This document shows positions 34,992-43,039 of a stretch of 64,000 nucleotides of DNA, piece after piece. The DNA is taken from assembly GCF_001306415.1 (NCBI RefSeq), contig NZ_LDJX01000006.1:186001-250000 (forward strand), written 5' to 3'. The DNA is from Croceitalea dokdonensis DOKDO 023 (GTDB lineage Bacteria; Bacteroidota; Bacteroidia; Flavobacteriales; Flavobacteriaceae). A program made the position numbers and the translations under genes. The notes below the pieces were generated by a model. The model did no database searches, was not told the DNA's origin, and worked only from the letters and a program-made list of their open reading frames with translations. The stretch's first letter is position 1. Every line of letters starts with the position of its first letter.

Positions 34992-36212
34992 ATGCCGCGG
35001 TTAAAACCACAGATACAACTTATGTTCTTGCTGTTAATTATGGCAATGGCAACCCATGCGCAGACCAGAGAACAAAAAAGCCTAGAAGCCAAACGGGCAC
35101 GTATTCAAAAGGAAATCAAAGAAATTAACCGTTTGCTTTTTGCGGAAAAAAAGGAGAAGGGCACGGTTTTGGACCAAATGGATGCTTTGGACCGTAAAAT
35201 AAACATGAGCCAAGAATTGATAAGGGTCACCAACCAGCAAACCAATCTTTTAAATAGGCAAATCAATGCCAACGTTCGGAAATTGGCAAAGCTAAGGGAA
35301 GATTTAACCTTGTTAAAAGATGACTATGCCACCCTTATCCAGAAGTCTTACCAACAAAGATCACAGCAGAACCGCTTAATGTTCTTACTGTCTTCCAAAG
35401 ACTTTTTCCAAGCCTTTAAAAGGCTACAGTATATGAAACAATACGCAGACCACAGAAAAAAGCAAGGGGAAGCTATTGTCAAGGCCGCAGAGGACTTAAA
35501 ACGGACCAATACCCAACTCATTGGCCAAAGGAAAATAAAGGAACAGCTTTTAGCAGATAATAAAAGGGTAAAGGACAACTTATTTAAACAGATCAATACC
35601 CAAAAAGAGTTGTTGCGAAGCATTCGCCAAAATGAAAGTAAGTACGTTGCGGAGATAGATAAAAAAAAGAGGGAGGCAAGGCGGATTGATAGGGAGATTG
35701 AAAAACTCATCCGTAGCGCTATTGCCTCTACCAACAAAAAATCTGGAAGTGCCGATAAAAACAGCTTTAGCCTTACTCCAGAGGCCAAATTAATTGCCAA
35801 TAACTTTTCATCCAATAGGGGAAAACTGATATGGCCGGTAGAAAAAGGGATTAAAAGCCAAGGTTTTGGTAAGTATAAGGACAAAGTATACCCAGGCATC
35901 ATCCACCAGAACAATGGGGTCACCATATCCACGGATAAGGATGCGGTAGCACGTGCCATTTTTGAAGGGGAGGTGATAGAGATCATGACCATGAAAACAG
36001 GGCAAAAAGGGGTTTATGTGCGCCACGGAAATTACATTAGCATGTACTACAACCTTGCTGAGGTTTTTGTTAAAAAAGGCGATAAAATAGCGGCTAAAGA
36101 GGCTTTGGGCAAAATTTATACCAGCAAGTTTGACGGGGCCACCAAGCTAAAATTTTATCTTTATCAAGATACCAAAAAACTGAACCCAGAGGACTGGGTC
36201 TATCAGTTGTAG
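34992..36212 (+). CDS. EnvC-like murein hydrolase activator, degenerate LytM domain
   Basis: 406 residues from ATG at 34992. Signal peptide (MFLLLIMAMATHAQ), two coiled-coil stretches (REQKSLEAKRARIQKEIKEI; ENDKRVKDNLFKQIN-like region), then a C-terminal M23/LytM domain (GKLIWPVEKGIKSQGFGKYK to WVYQL). The zinc ligands are missing: HQNNGVTI has no Asp after the first His, YYNL replaces the GH(L) motif and LKFYLYQ replaces HxH. This matches EnvC, which activates amidases instead of cutting peptidoglycan. Expected to act in the periplasm in daughter-cell separation. Confidence 0.88.
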   Translation: MPRLKPQIQLMFLLLIMAMATHAQTREQKSLEAKRARIQKEIKEINRLLFAEKKEKGTVLDQMDALDRKINMSQELIRVTNQQTNLLNRQINANVRKLAKLREDLTLLKDDYATLIQKSYQQRSQQNRLMFLLSSKDFFQAFKRLQYMKQYADHRKKQGEAIVKAAEDLKRTNTQLIGQRKIKEQLLADNKRVKDNLFKQINTQKELLRSIRQNESKYVAEIDKKKREARRIDREIEKLIRSAIASTNKKSGSADKNSFSLTPEAKLIANNFSSNRGKLIWPVEKGIKSQGFGKYKDKVYPGIIHQNNGVTISTDKDAVARAIFEGEVIEIMTMKTGQKGVYVRHGNYISMYYNLAEVFVKKGDKIAAKEALGKIYTSKFDGATKLKFYLYQDTKKLNPEDWVYQL

Positions 36213-36226
36213 CTAATGAAAACCAT

Positions 36227-36955
36227 ATGAAACCGTTGCCTTGTTTGCTAGTTGTAATGGCTATTTTGGTTTCCTGCCAGAAAGAGTTGGTGTTTGAGGA
36301 TAACCAGAGAATTGGTTTTGAGGCCCTTTTGATGAACAGCGCACAGGAACCACTTTCCAATGTTTCTTTGGAAGTATTTGCGGCTACGGAAACCGAGCTA
36401 CGGTTTGATGAAGCCGTTAGGGGAATATATGGAACCAAGATTGCAGAGGGCCGCAGTGATGGGGAAGGTAAAATCCGTATCCTTACTTTTAATCCAATCA
36501 ACGCCAACAACATATTGGCGTCCATTAACTTTAAACCTAGTGGGAATACAGTGAGCTATGCCCGGACCATGGTAAATTTTGTAAATGGCTTAAGTTTTGC
36601 CGACAATACGTATAACCTGGGTACCGTGGTTTTAGATACTATAGTGCCCTTTGATCTAAGGGTGTCCAGGCAACGGAACAGCACGGATACCTTAAACCTT
36701 TCCGTAGAAAGTAACCGGTCTAGGATAAAACTATTGGATAATGACCCAGTAGACAATCCTTTTTTTAATCCAAATCGGGATTTTTCTTTTTTTAGCCTTG
36801 CCCCAGGTACGGAGGACAGACAAATTAGGGTAACCACCATAGAAAGTGACACTATCCTTTTAAATTACCAATTGTTCAACAACGGTGTTACGGAACAAGG
36901 GGAGCTTAAGATTAACGTAGCCGAAACCAACGGAACTTATGAGTTTATATTTTAA
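36227..36955 (+). CDS. Lipoprotein of unknown function with Ig-like fold
   Basis: 242 residues; lipobox MAILVSCQKE (Cys ~17). The N-terminal half resembles a carboxypeptidase-regulatory or transthyretin-like beta sandwich (FEALLMNSAQEPLSNVSLEV, EGRSDGEGKIRIL). No family recognised. It overlaps the next gene by 17 bases. Confidence 0.65.
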   Translation: MKPLPCLLVVMAILVSCQKELVFEDNQRIGFEALLMNSAQEPLSNVSLEVFAATETELRFDEAVRGIYGTKIAEGRSDGEGKIRILTFNPINANNILASINFKPSGNTVSYARTMVNFVNGLSFADNTYNLGTVVLDTIVPFDLRVSRQRNSTDTLNLSVESNRSRIKLLDNDPVDNPFFNPNRDFSFFSLAPGTEDRQIRVTTIESDTILLNYQLFNNGVTEQGELKINVAETNGTYEFIF

Positions 36956-37559
36956 GAAATGCTCGTTCATCTTATGGTTTTTGGTAGCCTATCCTTCCTT
37001 AGGCCAAACCACGGAGGATACCAGGATGGCAGATTCAACAAAGACAAAAGTGCAGGCCAGGTGGGGGTATATCCGGCCATTGCCTTTTGGAAATCATTTT
37101 GTATCCTCAGATTACGATTGGGGAGGCGGTTTTGAAGTTGACTTTCAATTTCGGCTAAAATCCAACTTTTTAATAGGGGTCCAATATCAAAATATGGAGG
37201 GCAAGGTCATTGATGAACAAACATTGAACCTATTTGAGACCAGTAAATGGAATAGAATTTTGCTGACTACGGCCTATGATGTATTTCCTGGCAACGAGCA
37301 GCTGCATGGGTATGTTGGTATGGGAATGGGCAGTGCTATTTTAACCCATCAATACCAAATAGAGAATTTTAAGGATGATGCCTTTACCCTTATGGTGAAT
37401 GTAACGTTGGAACGTAAATTAGGCAAGGCCATAGGCCTCTTTTTATCCCTGCAGCAATACATTGATTTCTGGAATATTGAGGCCCCTGCAAACCAATTGA
37501 AAGATTATGGCACAAGTTTTCTTTTTATGCCCACTGCAGGGGTTAGCTTGTTTTTTTAA
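36939..37559 (+). CDS. Small outer-membrane beta-barrel-like protein
   Basis: 206 residues with a signal peptide (ILWFLVAYPSLGQT). Alternating hydrophobic strands (GGFEVDFQFRLKSNFLIGVQ, HGYVGMGMGSAILTHQYQ) and a terminal aromatic SLFF point to an 8-10 stranded outer-membrane barrel. It starts inside the preceding lipoprotein gene. Unknown function. Confidence 0.65.
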   Translation: MSLYFKKCSFILWFLVAYPSLGQTTEDTRMADSTKTKVQARWGYIRPLPFGNHFVSSDYDWGGGFEVDFQFRLKSNFLIGVQYQNMEGKVIDEQTLNLFETSKWNRILLTTAYDVFPGNEQLHGYVGMGMGSAILTHQYQIENFKDDAFTLMVNVTLERKLGKAIGLFLSLQQYIDFWNIEAPANQLKDYGTSFLFMPTAGVSLFF

Positions 37560-38072
37560 TTAGTCCATAAACAGTGCCCGAAGTTCTGTTGCTTCATTAG
37601 GTTTCATTTTTCCGGCAAGAACAAGGCTTAATTGTTTTCTTCGCAAAGCAGCGGCAAAACGTTCTTTCTCCAAATCGGTCTCCGGCATTAGCGGTGGCAC
37701 CTCTGTTGGGGTGCCGGTCTCATCTACAGCCACAAAAGTGTAAATGGCCTCATTTGCCTTGGTACGTTCTCCCGTGATACGATCTTCCATCCAAATATCA
37801 AGGAAAACTTCCATGGAAGTACGGAAAGCCCTAGAAATACTTGCTTCAACAGTGACAACGCTGCCCAATGGCACAGAACGGTTAAATGCTACGTGGTTTA
37901 CGGATGCGGTTACGGTGATGCGTCTGCTATGGCGTCTTGCGGCAATACTGGCAGCACGGTCCATACGTGCCAACAATTCCCCACCAAACAAGTTGTTTAA
38001 GGGGTTGGTTTCACTTGGCAGAACCATATCGGTCATGATAGTCCTAGATTCGCTGGGAGTCTTTGCGCGCAT
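37560..38072 (-). CDS. Acyl-CoA thioesterase, hotdog fold
   Basis: 170 residues. ESRTIMTDMVLPSETNPLNN then LFGGELLARMD is the N-terminal signature of YciA/BFIT-type acyl-CoA hydrolases, with NHVAFNRSVPLGSVV and the catalytic region typical of the hotdog dimer. Hydrolyses acyl-CoA to free acid and CoA in the cytoplasm. Its stop abuts the stop of the barrel gene (37559/37560). Confidence 0.9.
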   Translation of the reverse strand: MRAKTPSESRTIMTDMVLPSETNPLNNLFGGELLARMDRAASIAARRHSRRITVTASVNHVAFNRSVPLGSVVTVEASISRAFRTSMEVFLDIWMEDRITGERTKANEAIYTFVAVDETGTPTEVPPLMPETDLEKERFAAALRRKQLSLVLAGKMKPNEATELRALFMD

Positions 38073-38131
38073 GGTTTATATTTTTTTGCAAAGATATTGA
38101 AGTTAAAAACGCTGGCTTTGGTATACTCCCT

Positions 38132-39091
38132 TTATTTCTCGGAAAGAATCCAAACATCTGGAGAGGTCGTTCGCTTAATCTCCCTATACAGCCGTAGCGC
38201 ATCTGTAGCGTTCGTAAAACTGCCGTAGGCAACTTGGTGCAGCCCATAGGCATTGGTGCCAATATAGGTAGCCCTGTAGCCCTGTTGGCTTAGAGCGGTA
38301 ATCTTTTTATCTGCATTGGCCTGAATTCTAAAAGCTCCGGCCACAACATGGTGCAATGGCCCTTGCTGTTGTACCTTGCCCTTATTTACATTTAAACGTA
38401 AACCAGGTAGCTCCAAAGGATCGGTGTCAAAAAAAGTGGCTTCCTGTATTTCTTTGGAGACCACTTCTTGCACCTGTTGGCGCACCAAAAATGCCTGCTG
38501 CTGCTGTTGGCTTTGTCTCAACTGGTATCCGGAGGTGCCAAGGGCAATACATAAAAGCCCAATGGCTGCGTAACGTAGCCATGGCCTTTTTTCAATAGCT
38601 TCACGCTTTTGAGGGGTAAAAACAAATGGAACCCGCTCTTCAGTAAGTTCAATGTCTTTTTTCAGTTCTTCTCGTACCACGGGAGCGGCACCTACATCTG
38701 CCAAACCAAAAGAAGTGACCAAGTAGTTCGTGCGCTGCTGCGGAAGAAACTGTATTTTTTGATGGGCCCCCAAGGACAAGGTCCCAAGACCTTCCAATGT
38801 TAAGGATTTTTCTTCTTGCAATGTCAATTGCCACTGTGCCACGGTTTGTTCTACTTCGTCCAAAAGACTGTCATACTCTAGATGTAAGGCCTTTGAGATA
38901 AAAGAAATTAGCAATCCGTCATTTTCTTGTAGTTGCTCATTAAAGGAAACGATTTTTGTAGGTGGGTGCACGGTTTGGCTTTCCGCTCCAATCTTTGCGG
39001 AAACAGTCTGCGCAAGGAAAGCACCAAACTGTGGCACAACTACACAGTGATACCGATAGAGTAATTGCGTGATGTAGTGTTCTAACTGCAT
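38132..39091 (-). CDS. HU-CCDC81-like and SPOR domain membrane protein
   Basis: 319 residues. The N-terminal ~130 residues (HYITQLLYRYHCVVVPQFGA, LISFISKALHLEYDSLLDEV) match the CCDC81-type prokaryotic HU domains; a transmembrane segment follows (RYAAIGLLCIALGTSGYQL); the C-terminus is a SPOR domain (HHVVAGAFRIQANADKKITA to DVWIL) that binds denuded septal peptidoglycan. So a cytoplasmic DNA-binding-like module is tethered to the wall. Likely a division or septum protein. Confidence 0.82.
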   Translation of the reverse strand: MQLEHYITQLLYRYHCVVVPQFGAFLAQTVSAKIGAESQTVHPPTKIVSFNEQLQENDGLLISFISKALHLEYDSLLDEVEQTVAQWQLTLQEEKSLTLEGLGTLSLGAHQKIQFLPQQRTNYLVTSFGLADVGAAPVVREELKKDIELTEERVPFVFTPQKREAIEKRPWLRYAAIGLLCIALGTSGYQLRQSQQQQQAFLVRQQVQEVVSKEIQEATFFDTDPLELPGLRLNVNKGKVQQQGPLHHVVAGAFRIQANADKKITALSQQGYRATYIGTNAYGLHQVAYGSFTNATDALRLYREIKRTTSPDVWILSEK

Positions 39092-39196
39092 AAAGACAAA
39101 TATTGAAAAAAATGACTTGGCACAAAATAGCTAGGGTAAGTTTTTATTAACATTGTACCGTCAACGATTTTTTCATTTAGTTCAACTTATATTTCA

Positions 39197-40309
39197 ATGA
39201 GTTCCATTCCCAAAAATGAATTGATATCCCTTTTGCGGCTGCAGCGTATTCCAAATATTGGTGATGTCATTGCCAAAAAATTATTGGAAAAGTGTGGCAG
39301 TGCATCAGCGATTTTTGAACACAAACGTTCCCAACTTTTACAGATTGATGGCATTGGTAGCTTTACCTTAAAAGCTTTGTACGACACGGTTTATTTGGAG
39401 GAAGCCACCCAAGAATTCCAATTTATTGTTGAGAATACCATTAAATGTCATTTTTTTAAGGATGAGGACTATCCAACAGCTTTAAAACACTGTTTGGACA
39501 GCCCTATCCTTTTATTTTCTAGTGGAAACATAAATTTGAGCCCAAGAAGGATCATAAGCGTAGTGGGTACCCGGAAGATAACCAGTTACGGACAAGCATT
39601 TTGTGAACAGTTTGTGGAAGAACTGGCGCCTTTGAACCCCATTATCGTCAGTGGGTTTGCCTATGGAGTGGATATAGCCATCCAAAAAGCGGCCTTAAAG
39701 TATGGATTGCAGACCATAGGCTGTTTGGCCCATGGGTTAAACCAGATATATCCAAAGGCACACAAAAGGTATGTTAAGGATATTGAAAAGAACGGAGGGT
39801 TTTATACCGAGTTTTGGAGCAGCAGCCATCCAGAGCGGGAAAACTTTTTAAAAAGAAATCGCATCATTGCCGGGCTCAGCGAAGCAACTATTGTCATAGA
39901 ATCTGCCGAAAAGGGAGGGAGTTTGGTCACCGCGGACATTGCCCATGGCTATAACCGTGACGTCTTTGCTGTGCCGGGAAGGGCGGGCGACAAGTACAGT
40001 ATGGGCTGTAATAATCTCATAAAACAGCAAAAGGCCCAAATATTGACCTCTGCTGCGGATTTGGTCTACCTTTTAGGGTGGAAATTAGATGAGCCCAAGC
40101 AAAACAACATACAAAAGCAACTATTTGTGGATTTGGATGCTAATGAACAAGCTATTTATTCGTTATTACAGGAACAGGGCAAGCAGCTACTGGACAGTAT
40201 CGCCCTTGCTTGTAGTTTGCCCATTTATCAAGTCTCATCAACCTTGTTGAACATGGAAATGAAAGGCGTTGTAAGACCGTTGCCTGGGAAATTGTTTGAG
40301 GCGATATAA
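39197..40309 (+). CDS. dprA: DNA-processing protein DprA
   Basis: 370 residues. N-terminal helix-hairpin-helix (RLQRIPNIGDVIAKKLLEKC), Rossmann fold with VVGTRKITSYGQAF, IVSGFAYGVDIAIQKAAL, SEATIVIESAEKGGSL and VFAVPGRAGD, and a C-terminal winged helix (ANEQAIYSLLQEQGKQLLD). Loads RecA on incoming single-stranded DNA during transformation. Divergent from the SPOR gene. Confidence 0.95.
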   Translation: MSSIPKNELISLLRLQRIPNIGDVIAKKLLEKCGSASAIFEHKRSQLLQIDGIGSFTLKALYDTVYLEEATQEFQFIVENTIKCHFFKDEDYPTALKHCLDSPILLFSSGNINLSPRRIISVVGTRKITSYGQAFCEQFVEELAPLNPIIVSGFAYGVDIAIQKAALKYGLQTIGCLAHGLNQIYPKAHKRYVKDIEKNGGFYTEFWSSSHPERENFLKRNRIIAGLSEATIVIESAEKGGSLVTADIAHGYNRDVFAVPGRAGDKYSMGCNNLIKQQKAQILTSAADLVYLLGWKLDEPKQNNIQKQLFVDLDANEQAIYSLLQEQGKQLLDSIALACSLPIYQVSSTLLNMEMKGVVRPLPGKLFEAI

Positions 40310-40443
40310 ACATCAAATTTTTGTAAGCGCCGTTTATCGATTTTTTTGAGACAGAATGGGTTTTCTACTTGTTTATGCGCTTCGGCAGGGTGATCAATAC
40401 CGGTTAACTTCGTTTTATTGAAAAAGTTGAAAAAAAGTAGCTT

Positions 40444-40581
40444 GTGGCTCACTATGTAAACGACTTCATTGGATTTTTTTACAGGATGAATGGTGATTAT
40501 GACATTCTGATGAGGAGTTGGGAGGAAGAAGAATCTCAATTACAGCTGCATGCGGGTTATATTATCTTCAAAAACAGGTAA
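40444..40581 (+). CDS. Possible 45-residue ORF, doubtful
   Basis: A GTG-initiated frame begins one codon after an in-frame TAG and gives a protein of normal composition (HYVNDFIGFFYRMNGDYD, SWEEEESQLQLHAGYIIF). It may be a small gene or a remnant. An intrinsic terminator begins 35 bases after its stop. No known family. Confidence 0.25.
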   Translation: MAHYVNDFIGFFYRMNGDYDILMRSWEEEESQLQLHAGYIIFKNR

Positions 40582-40615
40582 GTTTTACGTAGGATGCCAC
40601 GTGCCTCAGTACGAT

Positions 40616-40647
40616 ATGTGGTTTTACAAAGAACCACATGGTTTTTT
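40616..40647 (+). terminator. Rho-independent terminator
   Basis: ATGTGGTT (40616-40623) pairs with AACCACAT (40632-40639), 8-base loop, followed by GGTTTTTT. Serves plus-strand transcripts from dprA or the small ORF. Confidence 0.65.
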
Positions 40648-40703
40648 GATACACCTATGGTTGACGAAAACTTTAATTTTAATATTTGGCTAGTCCCCTT
40701 AGA

Positions 40704-41672
40704 CTAATAGCCCACCTTCCCTCGAACTCTAGCCAAAACAGCATCAGCCACTTTTTTTGCTTTTTCAGCCCCTTTTGCAAGAGCCTCATCCACTTCATTG
40801 AGGTTGTTCATATAGTACTCAAAGCGTTCCCGAGGCGTTTCAAATTTTTGGAGCATCAATTCATATAGCGCTTGTTTGGCATGGCCATAGCCATAACCTC
40901 CTGCAAGGTAATGCGCGCTCATATCCTCTATTTCTTCTTGGGTGGCCAAAAGTTTATAAAGTTCAAATACATTATCGCCATCCGGGTTTTTGGGGTCTTC
41001 CATTGGAGTGCTGTCCGTGACGATGCCCATGAGCTGTTTCCTCAATTTTTTATCTGGCTGAAAAATATTAATGGTATTGCCTTTGCTTTTGCTCATTTTG
41101 GCGCCGTCCGTGCCGGGCACGTACATCGTATTTTCCTGTAATTTGGTTTCTGGCAAGACAAAGGTTTCCCCAAATTGGGCATGAAACCTGGAAGCCACAT
41201 CCCTGGTCATCTCTAAATGCTGGGATTGGTCTTTACCTACTGGCACAATGTTGGCATCGTACAATAAAATATCGGCGGCCATGAGCATTGGGTAGGTAAA
41301 AAGGCCTGCGTTCACATCTTCTAATCGATCTGCCTTATCTTTAAAAGAATGGGCAAGTGTAAGCCGTTGGTAAGGGAATAAACAGCTCAGGTACCAAGAA
41401 AGTTCGGTGACCTGTGGTACATCGCTCTGGCGGTAGAATACCGTTTTATCAACATCCAATCCAAAAGCCAACCAAGTTGCAGCGGTGGCGTAGGTATTGT
41501 TGCGCAAGGTTTCCCCATTCTTAATTTGGGTTAGGGAATGCATGTCCGCGATAAACAAAAAGGATTCGTTTTCAGGATGTTGGGCCATCTCAATGGCGGG
41601 CATAATAGCACCTAAGATATTGCCTAAATGGGGGATGCCAGTACTTTGTATACCGGTCAGTATTCTTGCCAT
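40704..41672 (-). CDS. trpS: Tryptophan-tRNA ligase
   Basis: 322 residues. Class I signatures: TGIPHLGNILGA (HIGH-type) near the N-terminus and KMSKSKGN around residue 195. QSDVPQVTELSWYLSC and GKDQSQHLEMTRD are TrpS motifs. Complete. Confidence 0.96.
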   Translation of the reverse strand: MARILTGIQSTGIPHLGNILGAIMPAIEMAQHPENESFLFIADMHSLTQIKNGETLRNNTYATAATWLAFGLDVDKTVFYRQSDVPQVTELSWYLSCLFPYQRLTLAHSFKDKADRLEDVNAGLFTYPMLMAADILLYDANIVPVGKDQSQHLEMTRDVASRFHAQFGETFVLPETKLQENTMYVPGTDGAKMSKSKGNTINIFQPDKKLRKQLMGIVTDSTPMEDPKNPDGDNVFELYKLLATQEEIEDMSAHYLAGGYGYGHAKQALYELMLQKFETPRERFEYYMNNLNEVDEALAKGAEKAKKVADAVLARVRGKVGY

Positions 41673-41857
41673 GCGTAACGTTTAAGTGGTAAATGTAACA
41701 ATCACATTGGGATTAAAAAAAGGAAACTTTGGTGTATGCTTTCTAAGCTAGCCTGCCCATACAGCGGCAAAAAGGGTCCCAGCAGGGTGTAATTCACATG
41801 AACTCGCAGGTGTTGTGTTGGCCCAGGCCTACTACATGTTTTACTGCCCTTAACCAA

Positions 41858-42100
41858 TTATTTTTTAAATAGCCCAGCTACAAACAGAATCACCAATGCC
41901 CCAATGACCCCGGTAATAAGGTCGCCAATAATTCCAGTACCAACCTGTATGCCAAGCGTGCCAAAAAGCCAATTGCCAACACTACCGCCAACAATACCCA
42001 ATAAAATGTTGATCAGGGTGCCATAGCCACCACCTTTCATGATTTTGCCTGCCAACCAGCCCGCCACTGCGCCAATTAAAAGAGCGTATAAAAGTCCCAT
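41858..42100 (-). CDS. GlsB/YeaQ/YmgE family membrane protein
   Basis: 80 residues, three glycine-rich hydrophobic helices (LLYALLIGAVAGWLAGKIM, LINILLGIVGGSVGNWLFG, DLITGVIGALVILFVAGLF). The transglycosylase-associated/GlsB family is widespread and stress-induced; function unclear. Confidence 0.85.
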   Translation of the reverse strand: MGLLYALLIGAVAGWLAGKIMKGGGYGTLINILLGIVGGSVGNWLFGTLGIQVGTGIIGDLITGVIGALVILFVAGLFKK

Positions 42101-42269
42101 AGGTTTATATTTTATCTAAACGGGAAGATAAGTAAATAAACTAAGGTTGCCAGCTAAAGGGGATACAAGCAGATTGGACGCTTGCTGCAACATCTAAGTT
42201 GTGATGTGGCAAATGCAAGCGGAATCCTTTTAACTCAGGATTATCATTGAAATATTCTACTTTTGGAAG

Positions 42270-43010
42270 ATGATAAAACTCCTAAAAAACATTGGACATG
42301 TCCTATACAGGGTTTGGTTTTATCTCTTGGTAGCTCTGCCCATCTTCGTTTTTTTCCCCATTTTGCTCCTCACCACTATTTCAGAACGCACGTATCCCCA
42401 GTTTTTTTGGATTGCCAGAAACCTCTGGGCAAAGACCATTTTGTATGGTATGGGTTGTTTTCCAAAAATTACCTGGCAGCAAAAGCTGGAGCGGGATAAA
42501 AGTTATATGCTGGTAGCCAACCATACCAGTATGTTGGATATTATGTTGATGCTTTATACAAGCAAAAATCCTTTTGTATTTGTAGGCAAGATGGAATTGG
42601 CCAAGATTCCAGTATTTGGCTTTTTTTACAAACGTGTTTGTATTTTGGTAGATCGGAACAATCCAAAAAGCAGGACTGCGGTGTATAGACGGGTACAGCA
42701 CAGGTTACAACAGAAACTTAGCATCTGTATCTTTCCAGAAGGTGGTGTCCCAGATGAGGAGGTGCTCTTAGATCGGTTCAAGGATGGTGCTTTTAGAATG
42801 GCGATAAGGCACCATATACCTGTGGTTCCCATGTCTTTTTTGGATTGTAAAAAACGATTTTCTTGGACCTTCCTTAGCGGAGGTCCGGGTCCGCTGCGGG
42901 TAAAGGTGCATTCCTTTTTTGAAACCGGTATTTTGGGCGCAGAGGATACCTCAACACTTAGGGAAGAGGTACGCCAAGTTATACTAAGTGAGCTTGATGC
43001 TTCCACTTAA
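42270..43010 (+). CDS. plsC: 1-acyl-sn-glycerol-3-phosphate acyltransferase
   Basis: 246 residues. N-terminal hydrophobic anchor, then the acyltransferase blocks: NHTSMLDIML (Hx4D), GKMELAKIPVFG, DRNNPKS and CIFPEGGVPDEE. Transfers an acyl chain to lysophosphatidate in phospholipid synthesis. A TACTTTTG -7-like sequence (42258-42265) lies so close to the ATG that the mRNA would be nearly leaderless, if that is the promoter. Confidence 0.9.
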   Translation: MIKLLKNIGHVLYRVWFYLLVALPIFVFFPILLLTTISERTYPQFFWIARNLWAKTILYGMGCFPKITWQQKLERDKSYMLVANHTSMLDIMLMLYTSKNPFVFVGKMELAKIPVFGFFYKRVCILVDRNNPKSRTAVYRRVQHRLQQKLSICIFPEGGVPDEEVLLDRFKDGAFRMAIRHHIPVVPMSFLDCKKRFSWTFLSGGPGPLRVKVHSFFETGILGAEDTSTLREEVRQVILSELDAST

Positions 43011-43039
43011 CAGAATGGACAGGTATTTTTACCCAAGCC

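Larger units (their letters stand above)
40310..40703. other. Intergenic 394 bp between dprA and trpS
   Basis: No recognised gene. It contains a weak 45-codon ORF (40444-40581) and a terminator-like hairpin (40616-40647). The rest shows no structure that I can support. Confidence 0.6.

Noticed and set aside
35348-35992. 214-codon minus-strand ORF opposite the EnvC-like gene
   Set aside because: It is low-complexity Ser/Leu-rich antisense of a coiled-coil coding sequence, not a gene.
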